A DNA stretch of 64,000 bases from Flavobacterium sp. Root186 (GCF_001428525.1 NZ_LMHW01000001.1:124705-188704); one strand, 5' to 3'; shown: positions 1 through 8,882, counted from the first letter of the stretch. Numbers and translations: made by a program. Notes: generated by a model from the sequence alone, not told the origin.

Positions 1-1843
1 TTTTTACATCGACTTTTAAGGCTTTGGCATATTTTTGAATATTTAAAAGCGCTTCCTGAATAATGCGATAAAAATTTATTTTATAAATATTCTGTACTTG
101 CTCCCATTCAAATCTTTCGTCAACAAAATAGTTAAACTGTGTTTTACTTATTTCATTTTGACTTTTAATTAAATTGGATAAAAGCGTATTAAAATCATTG
201 CTTTCTAAAAAAGAATCCTGGTTCAGATCATGCGAAATTGTCCTGATTTCATTTTCGATGTTCTGCAATTCAAATATATATTGCTTTCTTTTTTCTATCG
301 TTTTCTCATCTGATTTAGAATTAAAAAATCCCAAATTCATTCTTACGCCATAAACCTTATTCATTACACCATCGTGAAGTTCTCTGGCGATTTTATTCTT
401 CTCTTCTTCTTTTGCGGCGTTAATTATATTTTGCTGTTCGCTCAAAAGCTGATAGATTTCGTCGCTGTCACTTTGCTGCTGCTTTACAAATCTTAATTCT
501 TTGTTCTTATATTTTAAATAAATAGCTACCGAAATTGCCGACAAGGCTAAAAACAAAGCAAAAGAAAAGATCAAAATATAAAAGTTCTTTTTAGTTAAAA
601 TCTTATTCTCATCTTCAACCTTTACGGTTTCATATTCAATTCTTGCATATTTATTCTTGGTTCTGCTTTGAATACTGTTTATACTGTCACTTATTGCAAT
701 ATATTGATTGGCATAAAACAGTCTTTTTTTGCTGTCTATTCGGGTAAGGAGTTTTAATGTATTTAAAGTTTCGTTGGTGTTTTTTAATTTGATCGAAACT
801 ATATAAGCTTCCTGCAAAGTCTTTAAGGATTTTAAAGAATCTTTTTGTGTCAGATAAAATTCTCCCAAATGAATCTTTTTATACATAACATCAGAAGTAT
901 ATCCCAGACTGTCTACAATTTTTAAAGACTCTAAAAACATTGATTCAACATTTTTATACTCTTTATTTTTCATTTTAGAATAGGCTAGATTTGATAAAAC
1001 AATGGCATAAAACCGAGGCCAGTTTTTTCTTAAATTTTTAGTCAATAAAGGCTTTAATTCTTTAATTGATTTAGAATAATCGCCTTTAAGATCATATAAA
1101 TTGCAAATATTAATTACAGAAGATATGTTGAAGTTATTCACTTCATCACTATCTGTATTATTTTTTTTCATTGCTCTTAAATTTCTCAACGCTAATTGAT
1201 GATATTTTAAAGCCTGATCGTACATAAACAACTTTTCTAAGCAATTCCCCATTAAGGTATTACATGAATACAGCAATTTTATGTTATCCGAATCTTTTAA
1301 ATATTCAAGACCTTTGGTTAATTCTACCTCACATTCAACATAATTACCATCATAAAAAAGAACATATGCTTTATTAAAATACATTTGTCCTAACTTGTCA
1401 TAGTCCTGAATTTTTAAATAAATTTTTTGAGCCTGCAGATAATAATAGTAGGCACTGTCTTTTTGGGAACTTTCATAGCAGTCTCCAATAAAATAAAGAG
1501 ACTTTGCTATTCTGGAACTATCATTTTCTTGTCTGGATAATTTTAAAGCTGTTAAGCTGGATGAATGTGATTTTTTTATATTATTTAAATAATAATATTC
1601 CTCTCCCGCTTTTAAATATAAATTTCTAACAACGGAGTCATTTTTTTGATGCTTTAAATTACCGACAAGCGAATCTAAATATCTCTCTTTTGCAGTTCCT
1701 GAAATTTTATTAAAGTATTCTGTATCAAAAGTATTCTGATTTTTATTTCTAATTTTTAATTCATCCCTCCTATGATAAAACACTAATAAAATTACTATTG
1801 TTAATAGAAGTATTGGAATATATATTTTCGACTTCAATCTCAA
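1..1843 (-). CDS. TPR-containing sensor histidine kinase, NarL/HisKA_3 type (3' part beyond the window)
   Basis: I translated this by hand. An N-terminal hydrophobic segment (IPILLLTIVILLVFY) is followed by about 400 residues of Tyr/Lys/Leu-rich helical repeats of TPR type. A second membrane segment (about 545-600 on the plus strand) precedes a HisKA_3 H-box (ARELHDGVMNKVYG) and the N-box of the HATPase (QEALLNIQKYAKA) just before the window edge. The G boxes lie outside. No ATG exists near the 5' end. A stop codon sits four codons upstream of the TTG at 1843, and a TATATTTG -7 element lies at 1867-1874, so TTG (or ATT at 1846) is the likely start. The family phosphorylates LuxR-type response regulators, and the divergent regulator at 2280 is the obvious partner. 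Confidence 0.9.
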   Translation of the reverse strand, partial: MRLKSKIYIPILLLTIVILLVFYHRRDELKIRNKNQNTFDTEYFNKISGTAKERYLDSLVGNLKHQKNDSVVRNLYLKAGEEYYYLNNIKKSHSSSLTALKLSRQENDSSRIAKSLYFIGDCYESSQKDSAYYYYLQAQKIYLKIQDYDKLGQMYFNKAYVLFYDGNYVECEVELTKGLEYLKDSDNIKLLYSCNTLMGNCLEKLFMYDQALKYHQLALRNLRAMKKNNTDSDEVNNFNISSVINICNLYDLKGDYSKSIKELKPLLTKNLRKNWPRFYAIVLSNLAYSKMKNKEYKNVESMFLESLKIVDSLGYTSDVMYKKIHLGEFYLTQKDSLKSLKTLQEAYIVSIKLKNTNETLNTLKLLTRIDSKKRLFYANQYIAISDSINSIQSRTKNKYARIEYETVKVEDENKILTKKNFYILIFSFALFLALSAISVAIYLKYKNKELRFVKQQQSDSDEIYQLLSEQQNIINAAKEEEKNKIARELHDGVMNKVYGVRMNLGFFNSKSDEKTIEKRKQYIFELQNIENEIRTISHDLNQDSFLESNDFNTLLSNLIKSQNEISKTQFNYFVDERFEWEQVQNIYKINFYRIIQEALLNIQKYAKALKVDVK

Positions 1844-1866
1844 AATGATACTTTATAAATTAAATT

Positions 1867-1874
1867 CAAATATA
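1867..1874 (-). promoter_or_regulatory. -7 promoter element of the TPR kinase
   Basis: TATATTTG on the minus strand matches the Bacteroidota -7 consensus TAnnTTTG. It lies 23 nt before the TTG start. No convincing -33 TTTG was found at the usual spacing. Confidence 0.5.
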
Positions 1875-1885
1875 TCATAAATAAA

Positions 1886-1923
1886 GAAGACTATAATACT
1901 TCAATATCAGTATTATAGTCTTC
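1886..1923 (-). terminator. Hairpin terminator after the small lipoprotein gene
   Basis: A perfect 15-bp inverted repeat (1886-1900 with 1909-1923, 8-nt loop) lies 22 nt past the lipoprotein stop codon. On the minus strand it is followed by a moderately T-rich tract. It separates the lipoprotein gene from the kinase promoter. Confidence 0.65.
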
Positions 1924-1945
1924 AGTAAATAGGGTCGAACATGTT

Positions 1946-2179
1946 TTATTTAATTTTTGGATTTAGCGGATCTCCGTCGGGTGCGCTCATTTGTAAATTA
2001 TAGCTGATTTTTAGAGAGTCAATTGTTTTGGAGTTAACAGTTTCATCTTTGATGCTTTCATCATTTAGCTTTTTTTTTTCGGTTGAATTAAAATCTTGGC
2101 TTTCAAGATCATCAGTTGTGCAAGATAAATTCATCATTAAAATTGATGCAAAAAGAATACGAATTACTTTACTTTTCAT
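1946..2179 (-). CDS. Small secreted lipoprotein, 77 aa, between kinase and response regulator
   Basis: The N-terminus MKSKVIRILFASILMMNLSC is a signal peptide ending in a lipobox (MNLSC), so the mature form would be a roughly 58-residue acylated peptide. The rest is charged and Ser/Thr/Asp-rich and ends in a short conserved-looking tail (DGDPLNPKIK). The gene sits between the TPR kinase (same strand) and its probable regulator (divergent), with the TTACGGA palindrome in the shared intergenic region. From memory, small lipoproteins with similar tails often accompany TPR kinase/LuxR pairs in flavobacteria. A role as a signal or accessory peptide is inference only. The opposite-strand reading frame over it is a shadow. 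Confidence 0.75.
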   Translation of the reverse strand: MKSKVIRILFASILMMNLSCTTDDLESQDFNSTEKKKLNDESIKDETVNSKTIDSLKISYNLQMSAPDGDPLNPKIK

Positions 2180-2231
2180 GGTATGTTATTTTTATGTTTT
2201 TGCAAAAAAACATCCAAAAAAGTTGCATATT

Positions 2232-2248
2232 TTACGGAAAATCCGTAA
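2232..2248. promoter_or_regulatory. Palindromic operator candidate TTACGGA-N3-TCCGTAA
   Basis: A perfect 7-bp inverted repeat with a 3-bp spacer lies 31 bp before the response regulator ATG and 52 bp before the lipoprotein ATG. Its two-fold symmetry fits a dimeric LuxR/NarL-type regulator, so autoregulation by the 2280 gene product is the simplest reading. Confidence 0.5.
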
Positions 2249-2279
2249 GATTGTTTAATTTTGTTTAAATTTTACGATA

Positions 2280-2948
2280 ATGTCACTTAATATTTTAATT
2301 GTTGATGATCATCCTATGACGGTAGACAGTTATGTTAACCTACTGTCTGACGATTGCTTTGATACAGTTGAACCCACCTTCCTAAAAAAATACAATTGCG
2401 AGACTGCCTATAAAAAAATAATGCTGCTTGAAAAGCAAAACACCAGACTGGATTTTGCTATTCTCGATGTTAATCTGCCGCCTTATGAAGAATTCAATAT
2501 TGCAAATGGAATTGATTTGGCAATAACGATTAGAAAAGTACTCCCTTCATGCAAAATTTTATTGCTGACAATGCATACCGAAGCCTTTATAGTAAACAGG
2601 ATTATAAAAACTATTGCACCCGACGGGTTTATATCAAAAAGTGAAGTTAATTTTGAATCTTTTCCGGCTATTTGTCAAAAAATCCTAAAAGGGGAAATAA
2701 TTTACAGCGATGAGATCGTGAAGTCTCAGAAGAAATTAACGCATCGAAACTTAAATTGGGACGAATACGACAGCCAGATTTTAATTCTGTTATCTCAAGG
2801 TGTTAAAACAGTTAATATTCCAAATCATATTCCGCTTTCAATGAGTTCAATTGAAAAGCGAAAAGCGAATATTAAAAGCCACTTATTGTTAGAAAAAGGC
2901 GGCGATACAGAGCTTATTAATAAAGCGAGACAATTGGGGCTTATATAA
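2280..2948 (+). CDS. Response regulator with receiver and LuxR-like C-terminal HTH
   Basis: The 222-aa protein has a receiver domain with the acidic pair in ILIVDDHP, the phosphoacceptor Asp in FAILDVNLPP, and the switch Thr in LLLTMHTE. The C-terminal third (LILLSQGVKTVNIPNHIPLS and SSIEKRKANIKSHL) is a divergent LuxR/NarL-type helix-turn-helix. The receiver is slightly expanded between beta strands 2 and 3. Its kinase partner is probably the divergent TPR kinase. Transcription ends at the hairpin at 2999. Confidence 0.9.
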   Translation: MSLNILIVDDHPMTVDSYVNLLSDDCFDTVEPTFLKKYNCETAYKKIMLLEKQNTRLDFAILDVNLPPYEEFNIANGIDLAITIRKVLPSCKILLLTMHTEAFIVNRIIKTIAPDGFISKSEVNFESFPAICQKILKGEIIYSDEIVKSQKKLTHRNLNWDEYDSQILILLSQGVKTVNIPNHIPLSMSSIEKRKANIKSHLLLEKGGDTELINKARQLGLI

Positions 2949-2998
2949 ACTTAAAAACTAAACTTGAAATCATAAACAAAAACGTAACAAATAAAAAA

Positions 2999-3032
2999 GG
3001 CAGATGAAACAATTTTCATCTGCCTTTTTTTT
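2999..3032 (+). terminator. Intrinsic terminator, probably bidirectional
   Basis: An 11-bp stem (GGCAGATGAAA 2999-3009 with TTTCATCTGCC 3014-3024), a 4-nt loop and an 8-T run. The A-run before the stem makes it usable from the convergent metQ side too. Confidence 0.9.
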
Positions 3033-3091
3033 ATCAAATAGTCTAGTTGCCAAAGTTCAATTCACAATTAACAACTCACAATTCATAATTA

Positions 3092-3904
3092 TTACCATCC
3101 TTTCACAGCACCGCCTTTAAACTCACGAATAGCTGCGGCTTCAACCTCTGGAGATTGAAAAGCCTGTAAAAACTGTTTTACCTTTTCATCGTTTTTATTG
3201 TCCTCACGACTAACTACCAAGTTTACATAAGGAGAATCTTTATCTTCAACAAATAATGCATCACGTGACGGAACTAACCCAGCCTGAGAAGCAAAAGTAT
3301 TGTTGATAATCGCAATTGAAACATTGGCATCATCTAAAGCACGAGGCAATTGAGGTGCCTCTAACTCTAATATTTTTAAGTTTTTAGGATTACTTACTAT
3401 ATCTGTTACTTTAGGCAGTAAACCAATGCCTTCTTTCAATTTTAATAAACCGTTTTTCTGTAAAAGCAATAAAGAACGTCCGCCGTTTGTTGGATCATTT
3501 GGGATAATAATAGTGCTTTCATTTTTCAATTCAGAAAGGTTTTTTATTTTTTTAGAATAAGCAGCAATCGGATAAACGAATGTATTTCCGATAATTGCCA
3601 ATTTATAACCACGTTGTTTAGACTGCTCGTCTAGATATGGTTTATGCTGAAATGCATTCACATCAATATCACCCTGGCTTAAAGCTTCATTTGGAATTAC
3701 ATAATCGTTGAAAGAAACCAATTCAACCTCAAGTCCGAATTTTTCTTTAGCTACTTTTTTAGCTGCTTCCGCAACTTTTAATTCCGGTCCTGATGCCACA
3801 CCCACTTTTATAAAATGCGGATCGTTATTTTTACTTTTTCCACAATTAGCTAAAACTAGTGATAAAGCTAAAATTACGGCTGTTTTCAAGAAATTTATTT
3901 TCAT
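3092..3904 (-). CDS. metQ: MetQ, methionine ABC transporter substrate-binding lipoprotein
   Basis: 270 aa, the usual NlpA/MetQ length. The signal peptide ends in a lipobox (LVLANCG), so the protein is membrane-anchored and captures methionine for the MetNI permease. Family features include VGVASGPELKVAEAAKKVAK near the N-terminus, NDYVIPNEALSQGDIDVNAF, and FQHKPYLDEQ. It is the last gene of metN-metI-metQ, 45 nt after metI. Confidence 0.95.
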   Translation of the reverse strand: MKINFLKTAVILALSLVLANCGKSKNNDPHFIKVGVASGPELKVAEAAKKVAKEKFGLEVELVSFNDYVIPNEALSQGDIDVNAFQHKPYLDEQSKQRGYKLAIIGNTFVYPIAAYSKKIKNLSELKNESTIIIPNDPTNGGRSLLLLQKNGLLKLKEGIGLLPKVTDIVSNPKNLKILELEAPQLPRALDDANVSIAIINNTFASQAGLVPSRDALFVEDKDSPYVNLVVSREDNKNDEKVKQFLQAFQSPEVEAAAIREFKGGAVKGW

Positions 3905-3949
3905 GACAAATCTATTTTTAATTTTTAATTCCTAATTTTTAATTGATAC

Positions 3950-4603
3950 TTATCTATGATCAAAATGTTTTGATAATCTGTCCCCTATAAACTGAATCAA
4001 GAAAACCAAAATAACCAATAATACCAAAACCGAATTCATCGTTACGGCATCATAACCAATATATCCATATTGATATCCAACTTGTCCTAAACCGCCTGCG
4101 CCAACTGCTCCGCCCATTGCAGAATAACCTACAAGAGTGATTAAAGTAATTGATGCTGCATTTATTAAAGATGGTAAAGCTTCTGGAAGTAATACTTTAT
4201 ATACAATCTGCAAAGGTGTTGCACCTAATGCCCTTGCGGCTTCAATTAATCCTGATGGCAGGCCTAATAAACTGTTTTCAACCAAACGGGCAATAAACGG
4301 CGCTGCGCCAATACTTAACGGAACCAAAGCAGCACTTACTCCAATAGAAGTTCCAACAATGGCTCGTGTAAACGGAATCATCCAAACGATTAAAATAATG
4401 AAGGGAATGGAACGAAAAACGTTTACAATAACAGATAAAGTTCTGTTTAAAACCGGCTGATCCAGTATTTGATTTTTTCGGGTAAGGAAAAGTAAAACTC
4501 CCGTTGGAAGTCCGATTAGGAAACCAAAAAAGCCAGACACAAATGTCATAACAATGGTTTCCCAGGTTCCTTTTAATAATAAGTCAATAATAGAATCAGA
4601 CAT
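3950..4603 (-). CDS. metI: MetI, methionine ABC transporter permease
   Basis: 217 aa with five to six hydrophobic segments. The EAA loop ([20 protein letters not shown]) contacts the ATPase, and conserved [16 protein letters not shown] and [16 protein letters not shown] segments are present. It overlaps the 3' end of metN by 8 nt, consistent with translational coupling. It forms the inner-membrane channel of the MetNIQ importer. Confidence 0.95.
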   Translation of the reverse strand: MSDSIIDLLLKGTWETIVMTFVSGFFGFLIGLPTGVLLFLTRKNQILDQPVLNRTLSVIVNVFRSIPFIILIVWMIPFTRAIVGTSIGVSAALVPLSIGAAPFIARLVENSLLGLPSGLIEAARALGATPLQIVYKVLLPEALPSLINAASITLITLVGYSAMGGAVGAGGLGQVGYQYGYIGYDAVTMNSVLVLLVILVFLIQFIGDRLSKHFDHR

Positions 4604-5627
4604 AACCTATGATTTCTGTTTTAATGTGTTTTGAAATAAAATATTGAATTGCAGCGTCGTAGTTTTCTCGTTTTCCCGATAATTCTATCAGCATAACGCC
4701 AAAGTTTACATCTCCGGCCTGATCCATCTGCGCGCTTACAATTTTGAAATTAGTATCAAACAATCTTGAAACCTCAGAAATAACAGGCTCGTTAACTGAT
4801 TTTCCGGTCATTTCAAGCTTTAATAAAGGATTCAAACTTCCGTTATCTACTTTTTGTAGTTTTTCCTGATAAACGTCTGGAATTTCCAAATGAAGCGATG
4901 ACGAAATAAATTCTCTTGTCAATTCATGTTTTGGATCGGCAAAAATTTCGCCCACACTTCCCTGCTCTATTAATTTTCCGTGGCTGATTACTGCAACTTC
5001 ATCACAAATCGATTTAACGACTTCCATTTGGTGTGTAATCAATAAAACGGTAATATTTAAACGACGGTTAATGTCTTTCAATAAATTCAAGATGGAACGT
5101 GTTGTTGCCGGATCAAGCGCGCTTGTCGCTTCATCACACAATAAAACTTTCGGATTATTTGCCAAAGTTCTTGCAATCGCAACTCTTTGTTTCTGTCCTC
5201 CGGAAAGGCTAGCAGGATAATCGTTTGCTTTTTCGGCTAAGCCAACTAATTGCAGTAATTCTAAAACACGGGTTTTAATTGCCGTTTTTGGAGTTCCAAC
5301 CAATTCTAAAGAAAAGGCAACATTTTCAAAAACTGTTCTCGAAGAAAGCAGGTTAAAGTGTTGAAAAATCATTCCGATTTGTCTTCTTTCAATCGCCAAT
5401 TCAGAATTTGATAATTGCATCAAAGCTTTTCCATCTACAATAATTTCTCCAGAAGTGGGTCTTTCCAGAAGATTCACACATCGAATCAGCGTACTTTTTC
5501 CAGCTCCCGAAGTTCCGATAACACCAAAAATTTTCCCGGGCGGCACCTTTAACGAGACATCATCTAAAGCAGAAACGACTCTGTCTTTTTGATAAAAAGT
5601 TTTGGTAACGTTTTTTAATTCAATCAT
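4596..5627 (-). CDS. metN: MetN, methionine ABC transporter ATPase with NIL regulatory domain
   Basis: 343 aa. It has Walker A (GTSGAGKS), the signature [15 protein letters not shown], Walker B ([12 protein letters not shown]) and the H-loop LLITHQ. The last roughly 90 residues form the NIL/ACT-like domain that binds methionine and trans-inhibits transport in characterised MetN proteins. It is the first gene of metNIQ. The 5' leader carries a hairpin terminator 24 nt before the ATG and a 22-codon ORF, so expression is probably attenuated by sulfur amino-acid supply. Confidence 0.95.
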   Translation of the reverse strand: MIELKNVTKTFYQKDRVVSALDDVSLKVPPGKIFGVIGTSGAGKSTLIRCVNLLERPTSGEIIVDGKALMQLSNSELAIERRQIGMIFQHFNLLSSRTVFENVAFSLELVGTPKTAIKTRVLELLQLVGLAEKANDYPASLSGGQKQRVAIARTLANNPKVLLCDEATSALDPATTRSILNLLKDINRRLNITVLLITHQMEVVKSICDEVAVISHGKLIEQGSVGEIFADPKHELTREFISSSLHLEIPDVYQEKLQKVDNGSLNPLLKLEMTGKSVNEPVISEVSRLFDTNFKIVSAQMDQAGDVNFGVMLIELSGKRENYDAAIQYFISKHIKTEIIGYV

Positions 5628-5650
5628 TTGTTCAATTCAGATTTAAAAAC

Positions 5651-5685
5651 AAAAAAGCCTTTCATAATTATTTGAAAGGCTTTTT
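5651..5685 (-). terminator. Attenuator-like intrinsic terminator in the metN leader
   Basis: A perfect 13-bp stem (5652-5664 with 5673-5685, 8-nt loop) is followed on the minus strand by a run of T. It lies between the leader ORF stop (5723) and the metN ATG (5627), so leader transcripts must read through it to reach metN. Confidence 0.8.
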
Positions 5686-5722
5686 GAAATAAATAATATC
5701 ATTTTATATATAAGCCAAACAA

Positions 5723-5791
5723 TCACAAAGCATCCCAGCACATTATGCTGCATCTATAATAATTATTCATTTTCTGGCTATTATTTCTCAT
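5723..5791 (-). CDS. Putative 22-aa leader peptide upstream of metN
   Basis: The ATG at 5791 opens 22 codons ending in TGA. The N-terminal half is Asn/Tyr-rich (MRNNSQKMNNYY) and the C-terminal half clusters Cys, Met and Trp (RCSIMCWDAL). It has two Cys and three Met codons including the start. The position, 37 nt before an intrinsic terminator in a methionine-transport leader, is what ribosome-mediated attenuation needs. I could not find a convincing antiterminator by eye. Coding status is inferred from composition and location. Confidence 0.5.
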   Translation of the reverse strand: MRNNSQKMNNYYRCSIMCWDAL

Positions 5792-5932
5792 TGTTGCTGC
5801 AAATTTAAACAGATAATTTTAATTTTAGTATAAAAAACATTAAAACTTTTATTAACCTATCAAAATAGTAGATTATTATAGCGATTGCTTTAATTTAAAG
5901 TGCGTTTTGTCTTTTTGGATTAAAAATAATAG

Positions 5933-6003
5933 CCACAGATTAAAGGATTAAAATGATTTTTTTTCTCCACGAATTCTGAATAAAAAATTCGTGAATTCGT
6001 GGC
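5933..6003. repeat. Interspersed repeat with hairpin, upstream of an HxlR remnant
   Basis: Positions 5933-5957 are identical over 25 nt to 43862-43886, which lies just upstream of the intact HxlR gene. This is followed by a hairpin (CCACGAATTC ... GAATTCGTGG, about 5978-6003). The rest of 5792-6058 is AT-rich and shows no gene. Confidence 0.6.
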
Positions 6004-6058
6004 AGAAAAAAAACTAAATTTTCATAATTAACTTTTTTCCTTCCGTTTTATTCTCACG

Positions 6059-6166
6059 AAGTATTATGCTATTACAGAATATGGAAAATCTGTACTTCCG
6101 GTAACAGAAACTTTAGTAAAATGGGGAATTACACATAGAGAAAAAATTATCGAATCTCTTAAATAA
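6059..6166 (+). pseudogene. C-terminal remnant of an HxlR-family regulator
   Basis: A plus-strand reading frame of about 35 codons ends in TAA at 6164-6166. It encodes YYAITEYGKSVLPV followed by LVKWGITHREKII, the characteristic HxlR wing and C-terminal helix. The same pattern (MIKWGISHRNHIK) ends the intact HxlR protein at 43953-44297. No start codon or N-terminal two thirds is present, and repeat DNA occupies the place of the missing part. I read it as a deletion remnant. Confidence 0.75.
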
Positions 6167-6209
6167 TTAATTCATACGAAACCTTTCAGGTTTAACGCTA
6201 TTTAAACAT

Positions 6210-7694
6210 TTAATCCAGCTTAAACCATTCATTTACTTCTTCGGCTATAGTTTCTTTTATTTCAGGATTTTCAAATTCATTTGTAATTGAATTATATTCG
6301 TAATCTTTCTGCCATTTTTTATAATGTAAAGACACTTGTTCAATTGCATCACAAATAAAATTAAGCTCATCATTTGTCATAATGGGATGCAGTGATAAAC
6401 GTACCCAGCCCGGTTTATTAGTTTGGTTTTTCTCTAAAAGTTCGTTTGTAATAATTGCTGATTTCTTTTCGTTTATATTAAACAAATAATGCGCATAAGT
6501 ACTTGCACATGACCAGCCTCCGCGAACCTGAATCCCGAAACGGTCATTTAAAAGCCTTACGATTAAATTATAGTGAATATCTTCGATTACAAAAGAAACA
6601 CAGCCGATTCTTTCCGTTTTTAAATCTCCTAAAATTGACAACCCTTTTACTTTTTGAAGTCTTGAAAAACAAAGAGCAAGCAATTCTTTTTCTCTGTTTT
6701 TAATGTTTGAAACTCCCATTTTGTCTTTTAATTCTAAAGCTAAAGCAGCTCTTATTACTTGTAGAAAGCCTGGTGTTCCGCCATCTTCTCTAACTTCTAT
6801 GACCTCGCTATAACAATATCTTCCTAACGGATTTGTCCATTTCACATTTCCGCCGCCCGGATTATCGGGAAAATCTGCTTTGTATAATTTTTCATTAAAA
6901 ACCAAAACGCCGCAAGTCCCCGGTCCGCCTAAGAATTTATGCGGAGAAAAGAAAATAGCATCTAATTGCTGTTCCGGATCTTTTGGATGCATATCGATTT
7001 TAACATACGGTGCAGAAGCTGCAAAATCAACAAAACAAAGTCCGCCGTTTTGATGCATAATTTTAGCCAATTCATAATAAGGCGTAATAATTCCTGTAAC
7101 ATTTGAACAAGCTGTAAACGAACCTATTTTTAAGCTTCTATGAGTGTATTTTTTAATTTCTTCGGAAAGAATATTGGGATCAACCAAATTATTTTCATCT
7201 GGTGGTAAAATCACAACATCGGCGTTGGTTTCATACCACGAAACCTGATTAGAATGATGCTCCATATGCGTGATAAAAACAACAGGTTTATCTTGTTCAT
7301 CATTCGTTCGCAAAGCCATTATTCTTTGCAGTTTTGATAAAGCGGCAGTCATTCCGCTTCCTGTAGTCACCAAAACATCCGAAGTATTTGCGTTTACCGA
7401 CTTCTTAATAATATCTCTCGCATATTGATAAGCATGCGTTGAAGTTTTTCCTGTCTGACTAGAAAGTGAATGCGTATTGGCAATCATCGGACCAATTTTG
7501 TTGAGCATAATATCCTCAATTGGAGCGTATAATCTTCCGCTGGCAACCCAATCTGCATAAAGCAGGTTTTGCTTTCCATAAACTGATTTAAAACGGTGAT
7601 TTACTCCTATTGTATTTTCTCTAAATTTAGAGAAGTAACACTCCAATTCAATTGGTTTTGTTGTTGTCTCAATAGCATTCATTTCCTTTATCAT
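6210..7694 (-). CDS. Class V aminotransferase, cysteine desulfurase/selenocysteine lyase-like
   Basis: 494 aa, fold-type I PLP enzyme. Visible motifs are THSLSSQTGK and TTGSGMTAAL near the N-terminus, HMEHHSNQVSW, FVDFAASAPYV (PLP Asp), and the Schiff-base Lys in FFSPHKFLGGPGTCG. It is longer than SufS/CsdA (about 400 aa), with C-terminal GGWSCASTYAHYLF, where a Cys lies in the region of the catalytic Cys of desulfurases. The next Met (MNAIETTT, codon 5) is an alternative start. It lies 73 nt after the TlpA-like gene and may share its SAM-riboswitch transcript. The substrate is not known. Confidence 0.85.
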   Translation of the reverse strand: MIKEMNAIETTTKPIELECYFSKFRENTIGVNHRFKSVYGKQNLLYADWVASGRLYAPIEDIMLNKIGPMIANTHSLSSQTGKTSTHAYQYARDIIKKSVNANTSDVLVTTGSGMTAALSKLQRIMALRTNDEQDKPVVFITHMEHHSNQVSWYETNADVVILPPDENNLVDPNILSEEIKKYTHRSLKIGSFTACSNVTGIITPYYELAKIMHQNGGLCFVDFAASAPYVKIDMHPKDPEQQLDAIFFSPHKFLGGPGTCGVLVFNEKLYKADFPDNPGGGNVKWTNPLGRYCYSEVIEVREDGGTPGFLQVIRAALALELKDKMGVSNIKNREKELLALCFSRLQKVKGLSILGDLKTERIGCVSFVIEDIHYNLIVRLLNDRFGIQVRGGWSCASTYAHYLFNINEKKSAIITNELLEKNQTNKPGWVRLSLHPIMTNDELNFICDAIEQVSLHYKKWQKDYEYNSITNEFENPEIKETIAEEVNEWFKLD

Positions 7695-7767
7695 TTTAAT
7701 TAACTAAATTTATTATTGTTTTAATCTTTCGAATAATTCAAAAGTTTAGAGCAGCTGATTACTACGA

Positions 7768-8757
7768 TTAATTTACCTGTTCTAAAAGCGATTTAAGTGT
7801 AGTCTGCAATTCTTCTCCGTGAAGATTTTTCGCTACGATTATTCCTTTTGAATCGACTAAATAATTTCCTGGAATCGCTCTTACTCCGTATAATTTGGCA
7901 ATGGCACTGTTCCAAAAAAGTAAATCAGAAACATGTAACCAAGTCAGATTATCATCCTGAATTCCCTTAATCCAGTTTTCTTTCTTTTTATCTAAAGAAA
8001 CGCCTACAATGTTAAAACCTTTGTCGTGATACTCTTTATAAGCCGCAACGATATTTGGATTTTCTCTTCGGCAAGGCCCGCACCATGAAGCCCAAAAATC
8101 AACTAAAGTGTAACCTTTTAAATTTTCAGAAAGACGAACTGGTTTACCCTGCGGATCATTTGCTGTAAAATCAGGGGCTTTTTTACCAACCGCTAATCCG
8201 TCTAATACAGTAACCAGTTCTTTTAGTTCTTTCACGTAAGTGGTACTTTGCAGACTTTTATCAAGCAAAGCAATATTTTTAGTAATTTCTTCCGGAGATA
8301 ATCTATAAGACCAGTTTCTGTACAATACATAAGCCGAAACAATAGATTTAGGATTTTCTGTAATGAATTTACTTATTTCTACATCTTTCGATTTTTTATA
8401 AGCTTCGAATAAATTCTGAGATTCAGAGCCTTCAACTACAGAACTTGTATAATATTTTTTTGGGCTTAGTTTTACTGTAATTGGCGTTTTTTCAAGGAAA
8501 ATATACAATGGAGACTCTTCTGTGTTTACACTTAATCCATATAATTCCGGTGTTTTAACTTTAGTTTTAAAACTAAAATTTCCATCTTTTACTTTTACCG
8601 AATCAATTGTGGTAAACATTTTATTATGGAATTTTTGCAGATACACATATTGCGCAACTGTATCTGCAACAGTTCCTTTTAACTGTAAATTACTTTCTTG
8701 CGCCTGAGTTTGTGAAACTCCAAGAAATAAGGCAAAACCTAATAGTATTTTTTTCAT
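7768..8757 (-). CDS. TlpA/ResA-family thiol-disulfide oxidoreductase with DUF4369-like N-terminus
   Basis: 329 aa with signal peptide MKKILLGFALFLGVSQTQAQ. A beta-rich N-terminal domain (about 25-120) resembles DUF4369. After a helical linker comes an AhpC/TSA-TlpA domain (about 190-329) with the active site DFWASWCGPCRREN and cis-Pro region AIPGNY. It should act in the periplasm as a thiol reductant. It is downstream of a SAM-I riboswitch and a 32-aa ORF and upstream of a desulfurase-like gene, which suggests a sulfur-linked role. Confidence 0.9.
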   Translation of the reverse strand: MKKILLGFALFLGVSQTQAQESNLQLKGTVADTVAQYVYLQKFHNKMFTTIDSVKVKDGNFSFKTKVKTPELYGLSVNTEESPLYIFLEKTPITVKLSPKKYYTSSVVEGSESQNLFEAYKKSKDVEISKFITENPKSIVSAYVLYRNWSYRLSPEEITKNIALLDKSLQSTTYVKELKELVTVLDGLAVGKKAPDFTANDPQGKPVRLSENLKGYTLVDFWASWCGPCRRENPNIVAAYKEYHDKGFNIVGVSLDKKKENWIKGIQDDNLTWLHVSDLLFWNSAIAKLYGVRAIPGNYLVDSKGIIVAKNLHGEELQTTLKSLLEQVN

Positions 8758-8882
8758 TTTATTTTGATTTTAAGGTGATGATATGATTTTTATTTTAGTT
8801 TAATATTGGGCAAAAGAATTCCTTTAAGCCAATGTAAAAAGGCTTTCAATAAACGGTATTTAAAAAGAAATGAGAGAGAGAA

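Noticed and set aside
2028-2258. Plus-strand 76-aa frame overlapping the small lipoprotein gene
   Set aside because: It crosses the palindromic operator and promoter region and mirrors the lipoprotein gene. Its sequence has no protein-like features.
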